A stretch of DNA of 64,000 nucleotides from an uncultured Prevotella sp. (GCA_938028745.1 CALIZL010000038.1:14701-78700); one strand, 5' to 3'. Positions 45,838-56,189 are shown, counted from the first letter of the stretch. The notes: a model not told the origin generated them from the sequence alone. A program made the numbers and translations.

Positions 45838-46015
45838 TCATGTTTGGGCTTGTAAGTTTATCAGTTCATGCGTTTGCAAATTCATGCGTTAGGCGGTTGG
45901 CTTTTGTTCATAAGCGTTTATACTTATAAGCTATTCGCTGCCGAAAACTCAGCTGGTTTAAGCTTGGGTGGTTTGCATTAAAACTCATAAACATATTAGC
46001 TCATAAGCTTAAAAA
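45838..46015. repeat. Weak 8-bp-period array inside the men operon
   Basis: Between menF and menD: gtaagttt, atcagttc, atgcgttt, gcaaattc, atgcgtta on the left, and the reverse type ctcataaa, catattag, ctcataag on the right, roughly in 8-bp phase. Octads point in opposite directions on the two sides. Confidence 0.55.
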
Positions 46016-46023
46016 AGCTACAA

Positions 46024-47109
46024 TTATGGCTGCATTAGCCCCAGCATCGTTTCCATTTTCGCCCTCGTCTCTTCCCATTCTTGTTCTTCGGTGCTGTCTT
46101 TAAGCAGTCCGCCACCTGCATAAAGGCACGCTTTGTTGGGCCACAGCTGCATGCAACGAAGTGAAACATATAGCTTTGTGCCGCCATTAGCCGTCACCGG
46201 ACCGCAAAATCCGCTGTAATATAGCCGGCGATGGGGTTCGTTGTCACTGATAAAACGCCATGCCTCGGCTTTGGGTAAGCCGCAGATAGCAGGCGTGGGA
46301 TGCAGCATTTGCACGAGGTCGCCTAGTCCGTAGGCAGGTTTTAGGGTAAAGGCGAAGTCGCTTCTAAGGTGAACCAAGCCCCCTGCCCTTTGGGTATAAG
46401 GCGGTGTTTCTTCGATGTTGTCGGCCAAATGTGCAAGACATTGGGCGATGTAACGCGCCACCAGTCGCTGTTCTTCTTTGTTCTTCGCACTCCATTCCAA
46501 GGGTGGGGTGGGGCTGTTCCACGTTTGGTCGGGCCATTTCTGTTGCTCGGAAGTAAGCCGCATTGTGCCTGCAAGTGCCATCGTATGCCAACGGTGCATG
46601 TCGTTTCGCACCAGAACTTCGGGCGTAGCCATAAGCCAAGTGCCTGCACGGCGTGTGTTAACCAGCGCGATAAACAAACGCGGATAGCGTTGGCAGGCTC
46701 TCCAAAACAATTCTTCTGCATTGGGAGCGTGTTTAAGTGCAACTTCTTCGGTTCTGCTTAGTACGATTTTGGCAAACTGCCCTTGTACAAGCTGTTGGTG
46801 AAAGCGATGGAAACTTTCTTGGTACGATTGGCTCACCTGCTGTTGGCTGTTGCTGACTGTTGTTGTTTCAACGGCTGTGGCATTACGTGCAAGTGTCGAC
46901 ACATGCGTTTCAACATCAAGTTGTTCCACCTTGTCGGGGGCGATGACGAGCAACGGACAATCGTCTTCAATGGCGAAAGGAGCGAAGACAAAGCCCTCAA
47001 CGTGGTTCAAGGCTGCATAGTTTGGCAGACTTTGCGCCTCTCCATGTAGCTGAACATAACGTGTGGCATGCGTGGCATGCGGTTCGCGAAACAGCGCAAA
47101 GTTAGTCAT
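46024..47109 (-). CDS. menF: Isochorismate synthase
   Basis: 361 aa from the ATG at 47109 (MTNFALFREPHATHATRYVQ), which overlaps the thioesterase gene by 8 bases. Chorismate-binding domain with FAKIVLSRTEEVAL (about 132-145), LMATPEVLVR, MALAGTMR and HPTPAICGLPKAEA. Converts chorismate to isochorismate for menaquinone. Alternative: a siderophore isochorismate synthase, made unlikely by the men neighbours. Confidence 0.9.
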   Translation of the reverse strand: MTNFALFREPHATHATRYVQLHGEAQSLPNYAALNHVEGFVFAPFAIEDDCPLLVIAPDKVEQLDVETHVSTLARNATAVETTTVSNSQQQVSQSYQESFHRFHQQLVQGQFAKIVLSRTEEVALKHAPNAEELFWRACQRYPRLFIALVNTRRAGTWLMATPEVLVRNDMHRWHTMALAGTMRLTSEQQKWPDQTWNSPTPPLEWSAKNKEEQRLVARYIAQCLAHLADNIEETPPYTQRAGGLVHLRSDFAFTLKPAYGLGDLVQMLHPTPAICGLPKAEAWRFISDNEPHRRLYYSGFCGPVTANGGTKLYVSLRCMQLWPNKACLYAGGGLLKDSTEEQEWEETRAKMETMLGLMQP

Positions 47110-47521
47110 CTTTGCGGGCGTTAAGCACATAGTTGGTTACTTGTACCGAGCAAACCAGTTCGCCTGCGGTGTTTCTAATTTCTACCAGCCATTGGTGTAG
47201 TGTCCGTCCCTTGTGCATGATGTGTGCCGTTGCGGTTACGGTGTCGCCTTCTTCAACGGCGATGAGGTGGCTTCCGCTAACGTTGATGCCCACGCTTATC
47301 TTGCCAGGGCATAGTGCTAGCGAACCAACGCCGGCTAAATTCTCGGCCAAGGCCAGCGATGCACCGCCACTAAGAAACCCGAAAGGTTGCCTATTGCGCT
47401 CGTCTACCTTCATTCGCGCCATGCAAGTGTCGGGTTCGGGGGTGGAAATAAATTCCATACCCAATGCCGTAGACAGGTTGGGCAGCTTGTTTATAGTGTC
47501 TTTAATGTGCTCGATGTTCAT
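47102..47521 (-). CDS. Hotdog-fold thioesterase, probable DHNA-CoA thioesterase
   Basis: 139 aa PaaI/YbgC-like single hotdog domain: GMEFISTPEPDTCMARM, PFGFLSGGASLALAENLAG (catalytic-helix region with Glu) and GKISVGINVSGSHL. Being the first gene of the menaquinone operon and overlapping menF, it most likely hydrolyses 1,4-dihydroxy-2-naphthoyl-CoA (MenI role); substrate inferred from context. Confidence 0.85.
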   Translation of the reverse strand: MNIEHIKDTINKLPNLSTALGMEFISTPEPDTCMARMKVDERNRQPFGFLSGGASLALAENLAGVGSLALCPGKISVGINVSGSHLIAVEEGDTVTATAHIMHKGRTLHQWLVEIRNTAGELVCSVQVTNYVLNARKDD

Positions 47522-47583
47522 GATGCTTGCTTTTATAGTAGTGCAAACTTACATAAAAATGCTGTAAAAATGGCATGAAAAGC

Positions 47584-47665
47584 AGATTATTAGTTGTTGA
47601 GTTTGTTGATTGTTGGGTTTATAAACTCAATAGTTCACAACCTACTAACCCTCATAAACTCCATT
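47584..47665. repeat. Short 8-bp-period array
   Basis: Between the divergent thioesterase and flavoprotein genes: octamers of the GTTnnT type on the left and AACTCATA type on the right, meeting at a GGGTTTATAAACTC inverted centre. Confidence 0.5.
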
Positions 47666-47736
47666 TAATTGTATCGCAAGCCTTGTGCGAACGGCTTTTT
47701 ATTCGTATCTTCGTTTGCTAAAAACAAGGAGTTACA

Positions 47737-48966
47737 ATGACAGAACAATTAAATATAGCAGTGGTTGGCGGTGGTGCGGCTGGCTTTTTCGCCGCCATTG
47801 CAGCCAAACAAACGAATCCCAAGGCGCGAGTGACTATCTTTGAACGCGGACAAAAGGTGCTGGCCAAGGTGCTTGTAACGGGTGGCGGTCGCTGCAACCT
47901 TACCAATTCGTTTGCAAGGATAGGCGACTTGAAACAGGCTTATCCGCGCGGCGACAAGATGATGAAACGGCTTTTTAACGTGTTCGACCACGACGACACA
48001 TGGCGATGGTTTGAAGAACGCGGCGTAAAGTTGCTTACGCAGGAAGACGAATGCGTGTTTCCCGTGTCGCAATCGGCACAGAGTGTGGTAGATGCCTTAA
48101 CGAACGAGGCTCGTAGGTTGGGAGTGGAAGTGCGTACAGGGCATGCCTTAGAGGGGCTGAAACCTTTGCCCAATGGCGACTTGCAGCTAGAATTTAAGGC
48201 GCAAAAGCCGCTTACGTTCAATCGGGTGGCTATCACAACGGGCGGTTCTCCGCGTGCCGAAGGCTTGCGATATTTGGCTCGTTTGGGGCATGATATTATG
48301 CAGCCAGTGCCTTCGCTCTTTACGTTTAACATTGCCGATGCTGCTTTTAAGGCCTTGATGGGTACGGTGGTAGAGGATGTTACGATGTCTATTGTTGGTA
48401 CAAAGCATAAGGCATCGGGTCCATTGCTCGTTACGCATTGGGGTGCAAGTGGTCCTGCTATACTCAAACTTTCGTCGTATGGTGCGCGTTTTGTTCACGA
48501 TTGTGGCTATCGTTTCTCTATCGCTGTGAACTGGGTTGGGCTAACCAACGGCGCATTGGTGGCCGAACACTTGCAAGGTGTTGTTGAAAGCAATAGGCGA
48601 AAGCAGTTGTCGAGCGTGCATCCTTTTGGCTTGCCCTCGCGCATGTGGCTGTATATCTTAGACAAAACAGGACTTGGAGCGGAGAAACGATGGGAAGAAT
48701 TGGGGAAGAAGGGCTTGAACAAGCTGGTTGAAACGTTGACCAACGACTTGTACGCTGTTACTGGTAAGGGGGCGTTTCGCGAGGAATTTGTTACTTGCGG
48801 CGGTGTTTCGCTCACGAATGTTAACCTCAATACGATGGAAAGTAAGGTATGTAAAAACCTTTTCTTCGCAGGCGAAGTGCTGGATGTGGATGCCATTACG
48901 GGCGGATTTAACTTGCAAGCGGCGTGGACAACGGGCTATGTGGCGGGGAAAGCGATGGGGGGATGA
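47737..48966 (+). CDS. NAD(P)/FAD-dependent oxidoreductase, HI0933/YhiN-like
   Basis: 409 aa. N-terminal FAD motif VVGGGAAGFFAAIAA (about 8-22), the family-specific VLVTGGGRCNLTNS (about 47-60) and the C-terminal GEVLDVDAITGGFNLQAAWTTGYVAG. This family (also called BaiN-like) has unclear physiological substrates; some members act on bile-acid intermediates. Monocistronic. Confidence 0.87.
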   Translation: MTEQLNIAVVGGGAAGFFAAIAAKQTNPKARVTIFERGQKVLAKVLVTGGGRCNLTNSFARIGDLKQAYPRGDKMMKRLFNVFDHDDTWRWFEERGVKLLTQEDECVFPVSQSAQSVVDALTNEARRLGVEVRTGHALEGLKPLPNGDLQLEFKAQKPLTFNRVAITTGGSPRAEGLRYLARLGHDIMQPVPSLFTFNIADAAFKALMGTVVEDVTMSIVGTKHKASGPLLVTHWGASGPAILKLSSYGARFVHDCGYRFSIAVNWVGLTNGALVAEHLQGVVESNRRKQLSSVHPFGLPSRMWLYILDKTGLGAEKRWEELGKKGLNKLVETLTNDLYAVTGKGAFREEFVTCGGVSLTNVNLNTMESKVCKNLFFAGEVLDVDAITGGFNLQAAWTTGYVAGKAMGG

Positions 48967-48969
48967 ATT

Positions 48970-49296
48970 GATAAGTAAAAAAGCAGACGAGTAAACAAGC
49001 TGACTGATTAGCTGGTTAACAAGTTGGTGAGTTGACCTGTTAACTCGAAGTGGCCTTGACTTTTAATATTTCTATCAATTGAGAGGAGAGCAATGCAAGT
49101 CAATTCACAGGCTTATAAACTCACGAAAGCCCAACAACTCCCGAATACATCAACTCACAAACTCACAAACTCCTAAGCCTACAAGCTCATAAGCTTGCAA
49201 ACTCACAAGTTCATAGCCCCATCAACTCATAAACCCATCAACTCACAAACTCATCAACTCATAAGCTTATCAACTCACAAACTCATCACCTCAGAA
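48970..49296 (-). repeat. Degenerate 8-bp-period array (octad array next to element copy 3)
   Basis: Mostly ctcatcaa, ctcacaaa, ctcataag type octamers, i.e. gagttgat / gagtttgt on the minus strand, abutting the AATTTAA end of copy 3 exactly as at copy 1. The first 75 bases have the opposite orientation (aagttggt, gagttgac). Confidence 0.8.
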
Positions 49297-49957
49297 ACTT
49301 AAATTGTTATCTTTTATTTTACAATACTGCTCTGTTTTTTCGCTCCGTTCTAGCGAAAATGTTGGTTAAAAAGTAGGTAAAAAGCCACTTTTTTAGCCTG
49401 TCACACCTTGGTGTTTTTCGATTTTTAAGCCTAGAGCCTGCATTTTGCACCATTTTGCCTTTCTAGTTTGGTTGCCAACTCGTATTTTTTCAACTCCAAT
49501 TTCCCACTTTTAGCCCCTAAAAACCGACTTTTTAACGACCATTTTGCACTTTTAAGCCATGTTTTTCATGGTTCGAAGAGGTTTTGTTTATACAATTGCA
49601 GTGGATATTTATGCTTTTTACCTCGCATTTAGCAGCATTTTGCACTGCGTTTAGCACCAAAATGCGTTGCGTTTAGCACCAAAACGCACTCCATTTAGCG
49701 GCAAAACGCACTGCATTTAGCGGCATATTGCAGTGCATTTAGCATTAAAACGCACAGCATTTAGCGGCAAATCGCCCCAAAACGGGTGCAAATGGCGGTG
49801 TCTTTAAATAAATATTCATTTTCCACATTCGCATGCTAACTCCCTTTTTGCATCAAAACGAACCTTCGCGAGAATCGATTATTTGCGGCAAGGTTGGCAG
49901 TTGGTGAGCAGAAAGGGCACTCATAATGTTAAATTTCTCGCTGAAAACTAGACAAAA
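49297..49957 (-). repeat. 661-bp composite repeat element, copy 3 (inverted)
   Basis: Reverse complement of the copies at 17233 and 37714, with all blocks in the same relative order and an identical overall length to copy 2. Lies between the flavoprotein gene and glyA. The conserved CIKTNLRENRLFAA translation found in the other copies has an upstream stop here. Confidence 0.8.
49612..49765 (-). repeat. 22-bp tandem array in element copy 3
   Basis: Seven units of exactly 22 bp, on the minus strand GCTAAATGC-nTGCGTTTTGGT and variants. Confidence 0.85.
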
Positions 49958-50093
49958 GCGGTTGTGCCGAACACGCGCGTGTGGGCAATGGCACGGCAAG
50001 CATGTACGCTTTCGACTGCCAGCGCGAGCGGTTGCGGGGCTTGCTGCTTACGGAAAACAGCTCTGTCCGCTCATTAACTTGCCCATTTACAAT

Positions 50094-50126
50094 AAACGGG
50101 ATGCAGCCCAAAGGTGCATCCCGTTT
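50094..50126 (-). terminator. glyA terminator
   Basis: AAACGGGATGCA pairs perfectly with TGCATCCCGTTT (12 bp, 9-nt loop); minus-strand tail TTTATTGT. Confidence 0.75.
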
Positions 50127-50150
50127 GTAAAACAGTTGTTGCGTACGTGT

Positions 50151-51431
50151 TTAGTAAGCGAAGAGTGGATAGTCTTTCATCTTTTCGTTTACGCGTTTGC
50201 GTACGTTAGCGATAGTCGTTTCGTCGGTTGGGTTGTTCAGAACCTCCTCAATCAGTTCGGCAATAAAGCCCATGAGGTCTTCTTTGGCTCCACGAGTAGT
50301 GATGGCAGCCGTACCCAAGCGGATGCCGCTTGTTTGGAAAGCACTGCGTGTATCGAAAGGAACCATGTTCTTATTAACGGTAATGTCCGCAGCAACAAGA
50401 GCGTTTTCGGCAACTTTACCCGTTAGTTCGGGATACTTGTCGCGCAGGTCTACCAGCATGGAGTGGTTGTCTGTTCCACCGCTAACGATGGTGAAACCAC
50501 GCTTAACAAGCTCTTCGGCCAACACTTTCGCATTCTTCTTAACTTGCAATGCCCACTCCTTAAATTCGGGTTGAAGTGCCTCTTCGAAGGCAACGGCCTT
50601 AGCTGCAATGACGTGTTCTAGCGGTCCACCTTGGATTCCTGGGAACACAGCCGAGTTGAGCAGTTGGCTCATCATCTTTACTTCGCCCTTCGGCGTTTTC
50701 TTTCCCCACGGATTCTCGAAGTCCTTGCCCATAAGGATGATACCACCACGCGGTCCGCGAAGTGTTTTGTGCGTGGTAGAAGTAACGATGTGTGCGTATT
50801 TCAATGGGTTCTCCAGCAAACCGGCGGCAATCAGTCCTGCGGGGTGAGCCATGTCAACCATGAAGATGGCACCCACCTTGTCGGCGATGTCGCGCATGCG
50901 CTTGTAGTCCCATTCGCGGCTATAAGCCGAGCCACCACCGATGATAAGCTTTGGCTTATGTTCCAGCGCAAGGCGTTCCATTTCGTCGTAATCTACGCGC
51001 CCGGTCTCCTTGTTGAGGTTATATCCCACGGGGTTGTACAGAATACCCGACGTGTTTACAAGGCTACCGTGGCTAAGGTGTCCGCCGTGTGCAAGGTTCA
51101 AACCCATGAAAGTGTCGCCAGGGTTGAGGCAAGTAAGCAGCACAGCCTCGTTAGCTTGTGCGCCAGAGTGGGGTTGTACGTTGGCAAACTCGGCTCCGAA
51201 CAGCTTTTTAATTCGCTCGATGGCCAGGTTTTCCACCTTGTCAACCACCTCGCAACCGCCGTAATAGCGTTTTCCTGGTAGGCCTTCGGCATACTTGTTG
51301 GTTAGATACGAACCCATAGCTTGCATCACCTGTTCGCTAACGAAGTTCTCAGAGGCAATTAGTTCGATGCCTTTGAGTTGGCGTTGATGCTCATCTTCAA
51401 TGAGTTTGAAAATTTCTAGGTCTCTTTTCAT
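50151..51431 (-). CDS. glyA: Serine hydroxymethyltransferase
   Basis: 426 aa PLP enzyme. PLP-lysine motif [15 protein letters not shown] (about 225-239), [10 protein letters not shown] and the [13 protein letters not shown] segment. Interconverts serine and glycine, charging tetrahydrofolate with a one-carbon unit. Single gene with its own terminator; pyrI ends about 120 bp upstream, behind a hairpin. Confidence 0.97.
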   Translation of the reverse strand: MKRDLEIFKLIEDEHQRQLKGIELIASENFVSEQVMQAMGSYLTNKYAEGLPGKRYYGGCEVVDKVENLAIERIKKLFGAEFANVQPHSGAQANEAVLLTCLNPGDTFMGLNLAHGGHLSHGSLVNTSGILYNPVGYNLNKETGRVDYDEMERLALEHKPKLIIGGGSAYSREWDYKRMRDIADKVGAIFMVDMAHPAGLIAAGLLENPLKYAHIVTSTTHKTLRGPRGGIILMGKDFENPWGKKTPKGEVKMMSQLLNSAVFPGIQGGPLEHVIAAKAVAFEEALQPEFKEWALQVKKNAKVLAEELVKRGFTIVSGGTDNHSMLVDLRDKYPELTGKVAENALVAADITVNKNMVPFDTRSAFQTSGIRLGTAAITTRGAKEDLMGFIAELIEEVLNNPTDETTIANVRKRVNEKMKDYPLFAY

Positions 51432-51463
51432 AGTTGAAATTGTTTGTGTTAGTTATTGATTAG

Positions 51464-51487
51464 GGCGTGGTTTCTATGCACCACGCC
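51464..51487 (-). terminator. Hairpin after pyrI
   Basis: GGCGTGG pairs with CCACGCC around a 10-nt loop between the pyrI stop and glyA start. No T tract; termination is tentative. Confidence 0.45.
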
Positions 51488-51549
51488 GATGATAAATGTC
51501 GTTTATTCTGGTTGTTGGCACGTGTGTGCAGGCGTATATGGCATGCGCA

Positions 51550-52011
51550 TTACACCAGTTGTGCCTTGTCTATGGCCTGCTCCATGTCGCAGTAATGGCA
51601 TTTCAGCGTTCGGCTAACCTTGTCTACCACGTGGAAAACTGTTTGCATGGGTTCGTTGTTGGTGATACATTTGGGATTGTTGCACCGCACGATGCCTTTG
51701 AGTTCGGCAGGCGTTTCCACCTTCTTCTTCTCGATAACCTCGTAGTCTTTGATGATGTTAAGCACCACATTAGGTGCTACCACCGAGAGGCGCGAAATCT
51801 CTTCGTCGGTGAAATACCTGTCTGTAACCTTGATGATGCCTTTCTTTCCCATCATCTTCGAGGCATAGTTGTTGCCGATGGTTATGGGTTCGTTAAGCGT
51901 TTGCAGTTCGAGCAAGTTTACAACCTGGAAGGTTTTGTCGGCAGGAATGTGGTCGATAACGGTTCCGTTTTTGATGGCGGCCACTAGCCGTTCTTTCTTA
52001 TTTGCACTCAT
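51550..52011 (-). CDS. pyrI: Aspartate carbamoyltransferase regulatory chain
   Basis: 153 aa. N-terminal allosteric nucleotide domain ([22 protein letters not shown]) and C-terminal zinc domain with CNNPKCITN and LKCHYCD (four Cys). It binds CTP/ATP and controls PyrB. Overlaps pyrB by four bases (ATGA), so the subunits are made together. Confidence 0.95.
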   Translation of the reverse strand: MSANKKERLVAAIKNGTVIDHIPADKTFQVVNLLELQTLNEPITIGNNYASKMMGKKGIIKVTDRYFTDEEISRLSVVAPNVVLNIIKDYEVIEKKKVETPAELKGIVRCNNPKCITNNEPMQTVFHVVDKVSRTLKCHYCDMEQAIDKAQLV

Positions 52012-52967
52012 TTGATGATGGTTTTATCGTTTCTCACATCTTCTAGCGTGATGCCTAGCACGTCGCAAAACAGCGCTTGGCGTGCGTAGAGCCCGTTTTG
52101 GGCCTGCTGAATGTAGTAGGCGTGCGGGTTGTCGTCTACATCGTAGGCAATTTCGTTTACTCTCGGCAGCGGATGCAAAATGCGCATGTTGTCTTTCACG
52201 TTGGTCAACATGTCGTTTTTCAATATATACACGTCTTTTACGCGTTCGTATTCCATGAGGTCCGAGAACCTTTCTTTTTGCACGCGCGTCATATATATAA
52301 TGTCGGCATCGGCAATCACCTTATCGTTAAAGGCCGTATGTTCTTGAAACTTGATGCCGTGGTTTTTGCAGTAGAGCTTATACTCGTTGGGCATGGCCAA
52401 CTCTTTGGGCGCGATGAAATGGAACGTGGGGTTGAAATGGCGCATGGCCATGATGAGCGAGTGTACCGTTCGGCCATATTTTAAGTCGCCCACGAGGTAG
52501 ATGTTGAGGTTTTCGAGCGTTCCTTGTGTCTTATATATGGAGTAAAGGTCGAGCATACACTGCGAAGGGTGCATGTGTGCGCCGTCGCCGGCGTTGATGA
52601 TAGGCACTGGCGACACCTCGCTGGCATACTGCGCGGCCCCTTCTATGTAATGGCGCATCACGATGACATCGGCATAATTGGCCACCATCAGAATGGTGTC
52701 TTTGAGCGTTTCGCCCTTAGACACGCTGGTGGCCTTGGCATCCGAGAAACCAATGATGCGCGCACCGAGCCTGTTGGCTGCCGTTTCAAAGCTCAGCCTG
52801 GTGCGTGTAGACGGCTCGAAGAAAAGGCTTGCGATGACTTTTCCTTTGAGCAACTCGCGGTTGGGATGTCTCTCAAACTCTTGCGACAGGTCGATAAGGT
52901 ACTGTATTTTCTCCTTCGAGAGGTCGGCAATCGTCACAAAATCACGTTGTTTCATCTGTATTGACAT
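52008..52967 (-). CDS. pyrB: Aspartate carbamoyltransferase catalytic chain
   Basis: 319 aa. Carbamoyl-phosphate loop [13 protein letters not shown] (about 50-62), MRHYIEGAA and [16 protein letters not shown]. First committed step of pyrimidine synthesis in the cytoplasm, forming the classic C6R6 holoenzyme with PyrI. Divergent from the PBP1A gene across a 108-bp gap. Confidence 0.96.
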   Translation of the reverse strand: MSIQMKQRDFVTIADLSKEKIQYLIDLSQEFERHPNRELLKGKVIASLFFEPSTRTRLSFETAANRLGARIIGFSDAKATSVSKGETLKDTILMVANYADVIVMRHYIEGAAQYASEVSPVPIINAGDGAHMHPSQCMLDLYSIYKTQGTLENLNIYLVGDLKYGRTVHSLIMAMRHFNPTFHFIAPKELAMPNEYKLYCKNHGIKFQEHTAFNDKVIADADIIYMTRVQKERFSDLMEYERVKDVYILKNDMLTNVKDNMRILHPLPRVNEIAYDVDDNPHAYYIQQAQNGLYARQALFCDVLGITLEDVRNDKTIIK

Positions 52968-53042
52968 TAGAACGTACTCTATTTGGGATGCTAAGATAAG
53001 TATAATTTTTCTTATTTGAATGTGTAATAGGGAGAAAAATTG

Positions 53043-53050
53043 TATTTTTG
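53043..53050 (+). promoter_or_regulatory. -7 box of PBP1A gene
   Basis: TATTTTTG, exact consensus; it rules out longer starts upstream of 53057 and supports the ATG at 53076. Confidence 0.65.
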
Positions 53051-53075
53051 CAGTAATTTTAGAATTCAGACGTCA

Positions 53076-55388
53076 ATGAGAAAGAGGTTCATACATATCT
53101 TATGGGGCATGTTAGTGCTTGGCATACTGTCTGCCGTATTGGCTTTCGTGGCCATTTGGTTTGGTTGGATAGGCTACATGCCGCCCATTTCCGAATTGCA
53201 AAACCCCATCAACCGATTTGCCACGCAGGTGTATTCGGCTGACGGAAAGGTGATAGGCACATGGAACGAAAACCGCGAAAACCGCGTTTGCATACCCTAT
53301 AGCACCCTTTCGCCGCACCTTGTTCATGCTTTGGTGGCCACGGAGGACGTTCGTTTCTACGACCATTCGGGCATCGACTTCATCGCCCTTGGGCGCGCCT
53401 TTGTGAAACGTGGACTGATGGGACACGCCAGTGCAGGCGGTGGAAGTACCATCACGCAGCAGTTGGCCAAGCAACTTTATTCGGAGAAGGCCCACTCAAC
53501 AATCGAACGTGTGCTGCAAAAGCCCATCGAATGGGTTATTGCCGTGAAACTGGAACGGCATTACACCAAAGAAGAGATTATCGCCCTTTACCTTAATTAC
53601 TTCGACTTCTTGCACAATGCCGTGGGAATAAAGACCGCGGCCAACACCTATTTTAATAAAGAACCCAAAGACTTGACCATAACCGAGGCGGCCACGCTTA
53701 TCGGATTGTGCAAGAACCCGTCGTACTTCAACCCCGTACGCTATCCCGAAAGAAGCACGGAGCGGCGAAACGTTGTGCTGGCACAAATGGTAAAGGCCGG
53801 CTATTTGTCGGATACGGAGTACAGGCAATACGCCGAAGAACCGCTCGCGCTGAACTTTCACCGTACCGACCATAAGGATGGAACGGCCACTTACTTCCGC
53901 GAGTTCCTTCGCCAATATCTCATGGCCAAGCGTCCCGACAAGAGCAACTACCCCGAATGGAACAAGTCGCAGTATGTTTACGACTCCATTGCATGGGCCA
54001 ACGACCCTCTTTACGGATGGTGTAATAAGAACTTGAAGAAGAACGGCGAGCCCTACAACATCTATACCGACGGCTTGAAAGTGTTTACTTCTATCGACAG
54101 TAGGATGCAGCAATACGCCGAAGATGCCGTGTACAAGCACCTAGCCCGTTTCTTGCAGCCTGCTTTCTCTAAGGAAAACAGAACCAAACCCAACGCGCCC
54201 TTCACCAATAAGCTTACCGCTGAACAAGTGCGTTCAATTCTGAACCGTTCGATTACGCAAAGCGAACGCTATCGCAACATGAAGTCGGCAGGTTATTCGG
54301 AAGAAGAGATACGCAAGGCTTTCAGGACACCCACCGACATGGCCGTGTTTACTTATCATGGCGACATAGACACGGTGATGACGCCCTTAGACAGCATCCG
54401 ATATTATAAGTCGTTCTTACGAGCCGGCTTTGTAAGCATGGATCCCAAGAACGGAATGGTGAAGGCTTATGTGGGCGGATTGGATTTTACGCACTTCCAA
54501 TACGACATGGCTACCGAGGGACGCCGACAAGTAGGCTCTACGATTAAGCCTTTCCTCTATTCGTTGGCCATGGAAAATGGTTTCTCGCCTTGCGACCAGG
54601 CACCCAACGTGCAGCGTACATACATTGTGGCAGGACAAAGTTGGACGCCACGGAACGGTAGCCGTAGTAGATATGGCCAAATGGTAACCTTGAAATGGGG
54701 CTTGGCGCAATCCAACAACTGGATTTCGGCCTACCTTATGAGTAAGCTTAACCCGCAACAGTTTGTGGGATTGCTGCGCAGTTATGGCCTAAACAACCCC
54801 GACATACACCCGTCAATGGCCTTGGCACTAGGTCCTTGCGAGTCGAGCGTGTGCGAAATGGTAAGCGCTTACACCGCATTTGCCAACCGCGGAATTAGGT
54901 GTGCGCCCTTGTTCGTTACCAAGATAGAAGACAACGAGGGGAATGTAATTGCTACATTCCAGCCACGTATGAACGAAGTGATAAGCGAAACCAGTGCCAA
55001 TAAGATGCTCGTGGAGCTGCAAGCCGTGGTGAACGAAGGTACGGCGCGGCGACTACGCTTTAAATATAACCTGAAAGGCGAGATTGGCGGCAAGACTGGA
55101 ACGACCAACCGCAACGCCGACGCATGGTTTATGGGCTTTACGCCCGAACTGGTGAGCGGCTGTTGGGTGGGCGGAGAAGACCGCGACATACACTTCGACT
55201 CGATGAGTATGGGCCAGGGAGCCACGATGGCATTGCCCATTTGGGCCTATTTCATGCAGAAAGTGTTTGCAGACCCCCGATTAGGCTATACGCAAAAGGC
55301 CACGTTCGACCTTCCCGAAGGGTTTGACCCATGCGCCAAAGACGATGGCGGAATGAATGAGTATGGTATTGACGAGGTGTATGAATAG
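53076..55388 (+). CDS. Penicillin-binding protein 1A (bifunctional)
   Basis: 770 aa from the ATG at 53076. N-terminal membrane anchor (about 8-32). Glycosyltransferase-51 domain with VATEDVRFYDHSGID (catalytic Glu) and GGGSTITQQLAKQL, then transpeptidase motifs GSTIKPF (SxxK), SNN and KTGTTNR. Polymerises and cross-links peptidoglycan at the inner membrane. A soluble insert around 370-430 precedes the transpeptidase. Mono- or bicistronic with the next gene. Confidence 0.94.
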   Translation: MRKRFIHILWGMLVLGILSAVLAFVAIWFGWIGYMPPISELQNPINRFATQVYSADGKVIGTWNENRENRVCIPYSTLSPHLVHALVATEDVRFYDHSGIDFIALGRAFVKRGLMGHASAGGGSTITQQLAKQLYSEKAHSTIERVLQKPIEWVIAVKLERHYTKEEIIALYLNYFDFLHNAVGIKTAANTYFNKEPKDLTITEAATLIGLCKNPSYFNPVRYPERSTERRNVVLAQMVKAGYLSDTEYRQYAEEPLALNFHRTDHKDGTATYFREFLRQYLMAKRPDKSNYPEWNKSQYVYDSIAWANDPLYGWCNKNLKKNGEPYNIYTDGLKVFTSIDSRMQQYAEDAVYKHLARFLQPAFSKENRTKPNAPFTNKLTAEQVRSILNRSITQSERYRNMKSAGYSEEEIRKAFRTPTDMAVFTYHGDIDTVMTPLDSIRYYKSFLRAGFVSMDPKNGMVKAYVGGLDFTHFQYDMATEGRRQVGSTIKPFLYSLAMENGFSPCDQAPNVQRTYIVAGQSWTPRNGSRSRYGQMVTLKWGLAQSNNWISAYLMSKLNPQQFVGLLRSYGLNNPDIHPSMALALGPCESSVCEMVSAYTAFANRGIRCAPLFVTKIEDNEGNVIATFQPRMNEVISETSANKMLVELQAVVNEGTARRLRFKYNLKGEIGGKTGTTNRNADAWFMGFTPELVSGCWVGGEDRDIHFDSMSMGQGATMALPIWAYFMQKVFADPRLGYTQKATFDLPEGFDPCAKDDGGMNEYGIDEVYE

Positions 55389-55509
55389 CTCCTCCCCATG
55401 CCTGTATCTCTGCTATGTGCGTAGACACATGCGGGATGAAAGTCTGCACTTATGTGCAGAAGCGCGTGTTTTGGTTCCTAACTTATCCTGAAAAATAATA
55501 TACAACACA

Positions 55510-56121
55510 ATGAGAAAACTACTATTCGGGCTGTGCCTTGCTGCCATGCCCATAACGATGATGGCACAGCAAGTGTGCAAGATGTGGGTGAGTATGCCTG
55601 CTTCTGTGGCCGGTGCGCTTGAAAAGAGCGGAAGACAAGAGCTTCTCGACTTGAAACAAATGAAGAAAACGGCCGCGATTGCTGGTCCGCTTGGCGAGAA
55701 ATGTAGCATCGACACGCTTACGGCCGACTTTCTTTCGGTGCGTATGAACGATGTGTATACGTTGCAAATGAAAATGCTGCCCACATCGTCGGGCGACTCT
55801 TTGCTTTGCTTGGTGCAAACATACGCAGGGCCGCAGCCAGAGAGTCGTATTGCGTTTTATTCGCCCGATTGGAAGGCTTTGTCTATGCCCCAAATGCACT
55901 TGGATGTAGATTTGCAACGTCCCGATACGATGTCGGAAGGCGATTTTAACAAATTGCAAGCTTTGTTCGACCCCAAACTAATTTCGTTCTCGCTTTCGCC
56001 ATCTAGCGCAGAACTAGTTGTAGCCTTGTCGCCCGCGGTTATCAGCGAAGAGGAAAAAGCGAATGTAAAATTGCTAAAACTGCAAAATAAACTTAATTGG
56101 AGCGGAAAAACGTTTAATTAA
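55510..56121 (+). CDS. Secreted DUF3256 protein
   Basis: 203 aa. Signal peptide MRKLLFGLCLAAMPITMMAQ, then a beta-rich domain with CKMWVSMPASVAGAL, ELLDLKQMKK, LLCLVQTYAGPQPESRIAFYSPDW: features of DUF3256, a Bacteroidales periplasmic family of unknown role (name from memory). Follows the PBP gene by 121 bp; its 3' end forms part of the duplication 56105/57012. Confidence 0.75.
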   Translation: MRKLLFGLCLAAMPITMMAQQVCKMWVSMPASVAGALEKSGRQELLDLKQMKKTAAIAGPLGEKCSIDTLTADFLSVRMNDVYTLQMKMLPTSSGDSLLCLVQTYAGPQPESRIAFYSPDWKALSMPQMHLDVDLQRPDTMSEGDFNKLQALFDPKLISFSLSPSSAELVVALSPAVISEEEKANVKLLKLQNKLNWSGKTFN

Positions 56122-56153
56122 TGTTATCAAAAGACTACTTTTACCATCAAACA

Positions 56154-56184
56154 CTTGCAAGATGAAAATAATATCGTAACTTTG
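56154..56184 (+). promoter_or_regulatory. Promoter of candidate small RNA 1
   Basis: CTTG (56154-56157), 19-nt spacer, TAACTTTG (56177-56184). One base off consensus in the -33 box. Confidence 0.65.
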
Positions 56185-56189
56185 TAACG

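Noticed and set aside
49926..50426. 166-codon plus-strand frame
   Set aside because: It spans the end of the repeat element, the glyA terminator and the antisense of glyA.
51432..51549. Riboswitch upstream of glyA
   Set aside because: The leader is short and has only one simple hairpin, better explained as the end of the pyrBI transcript.
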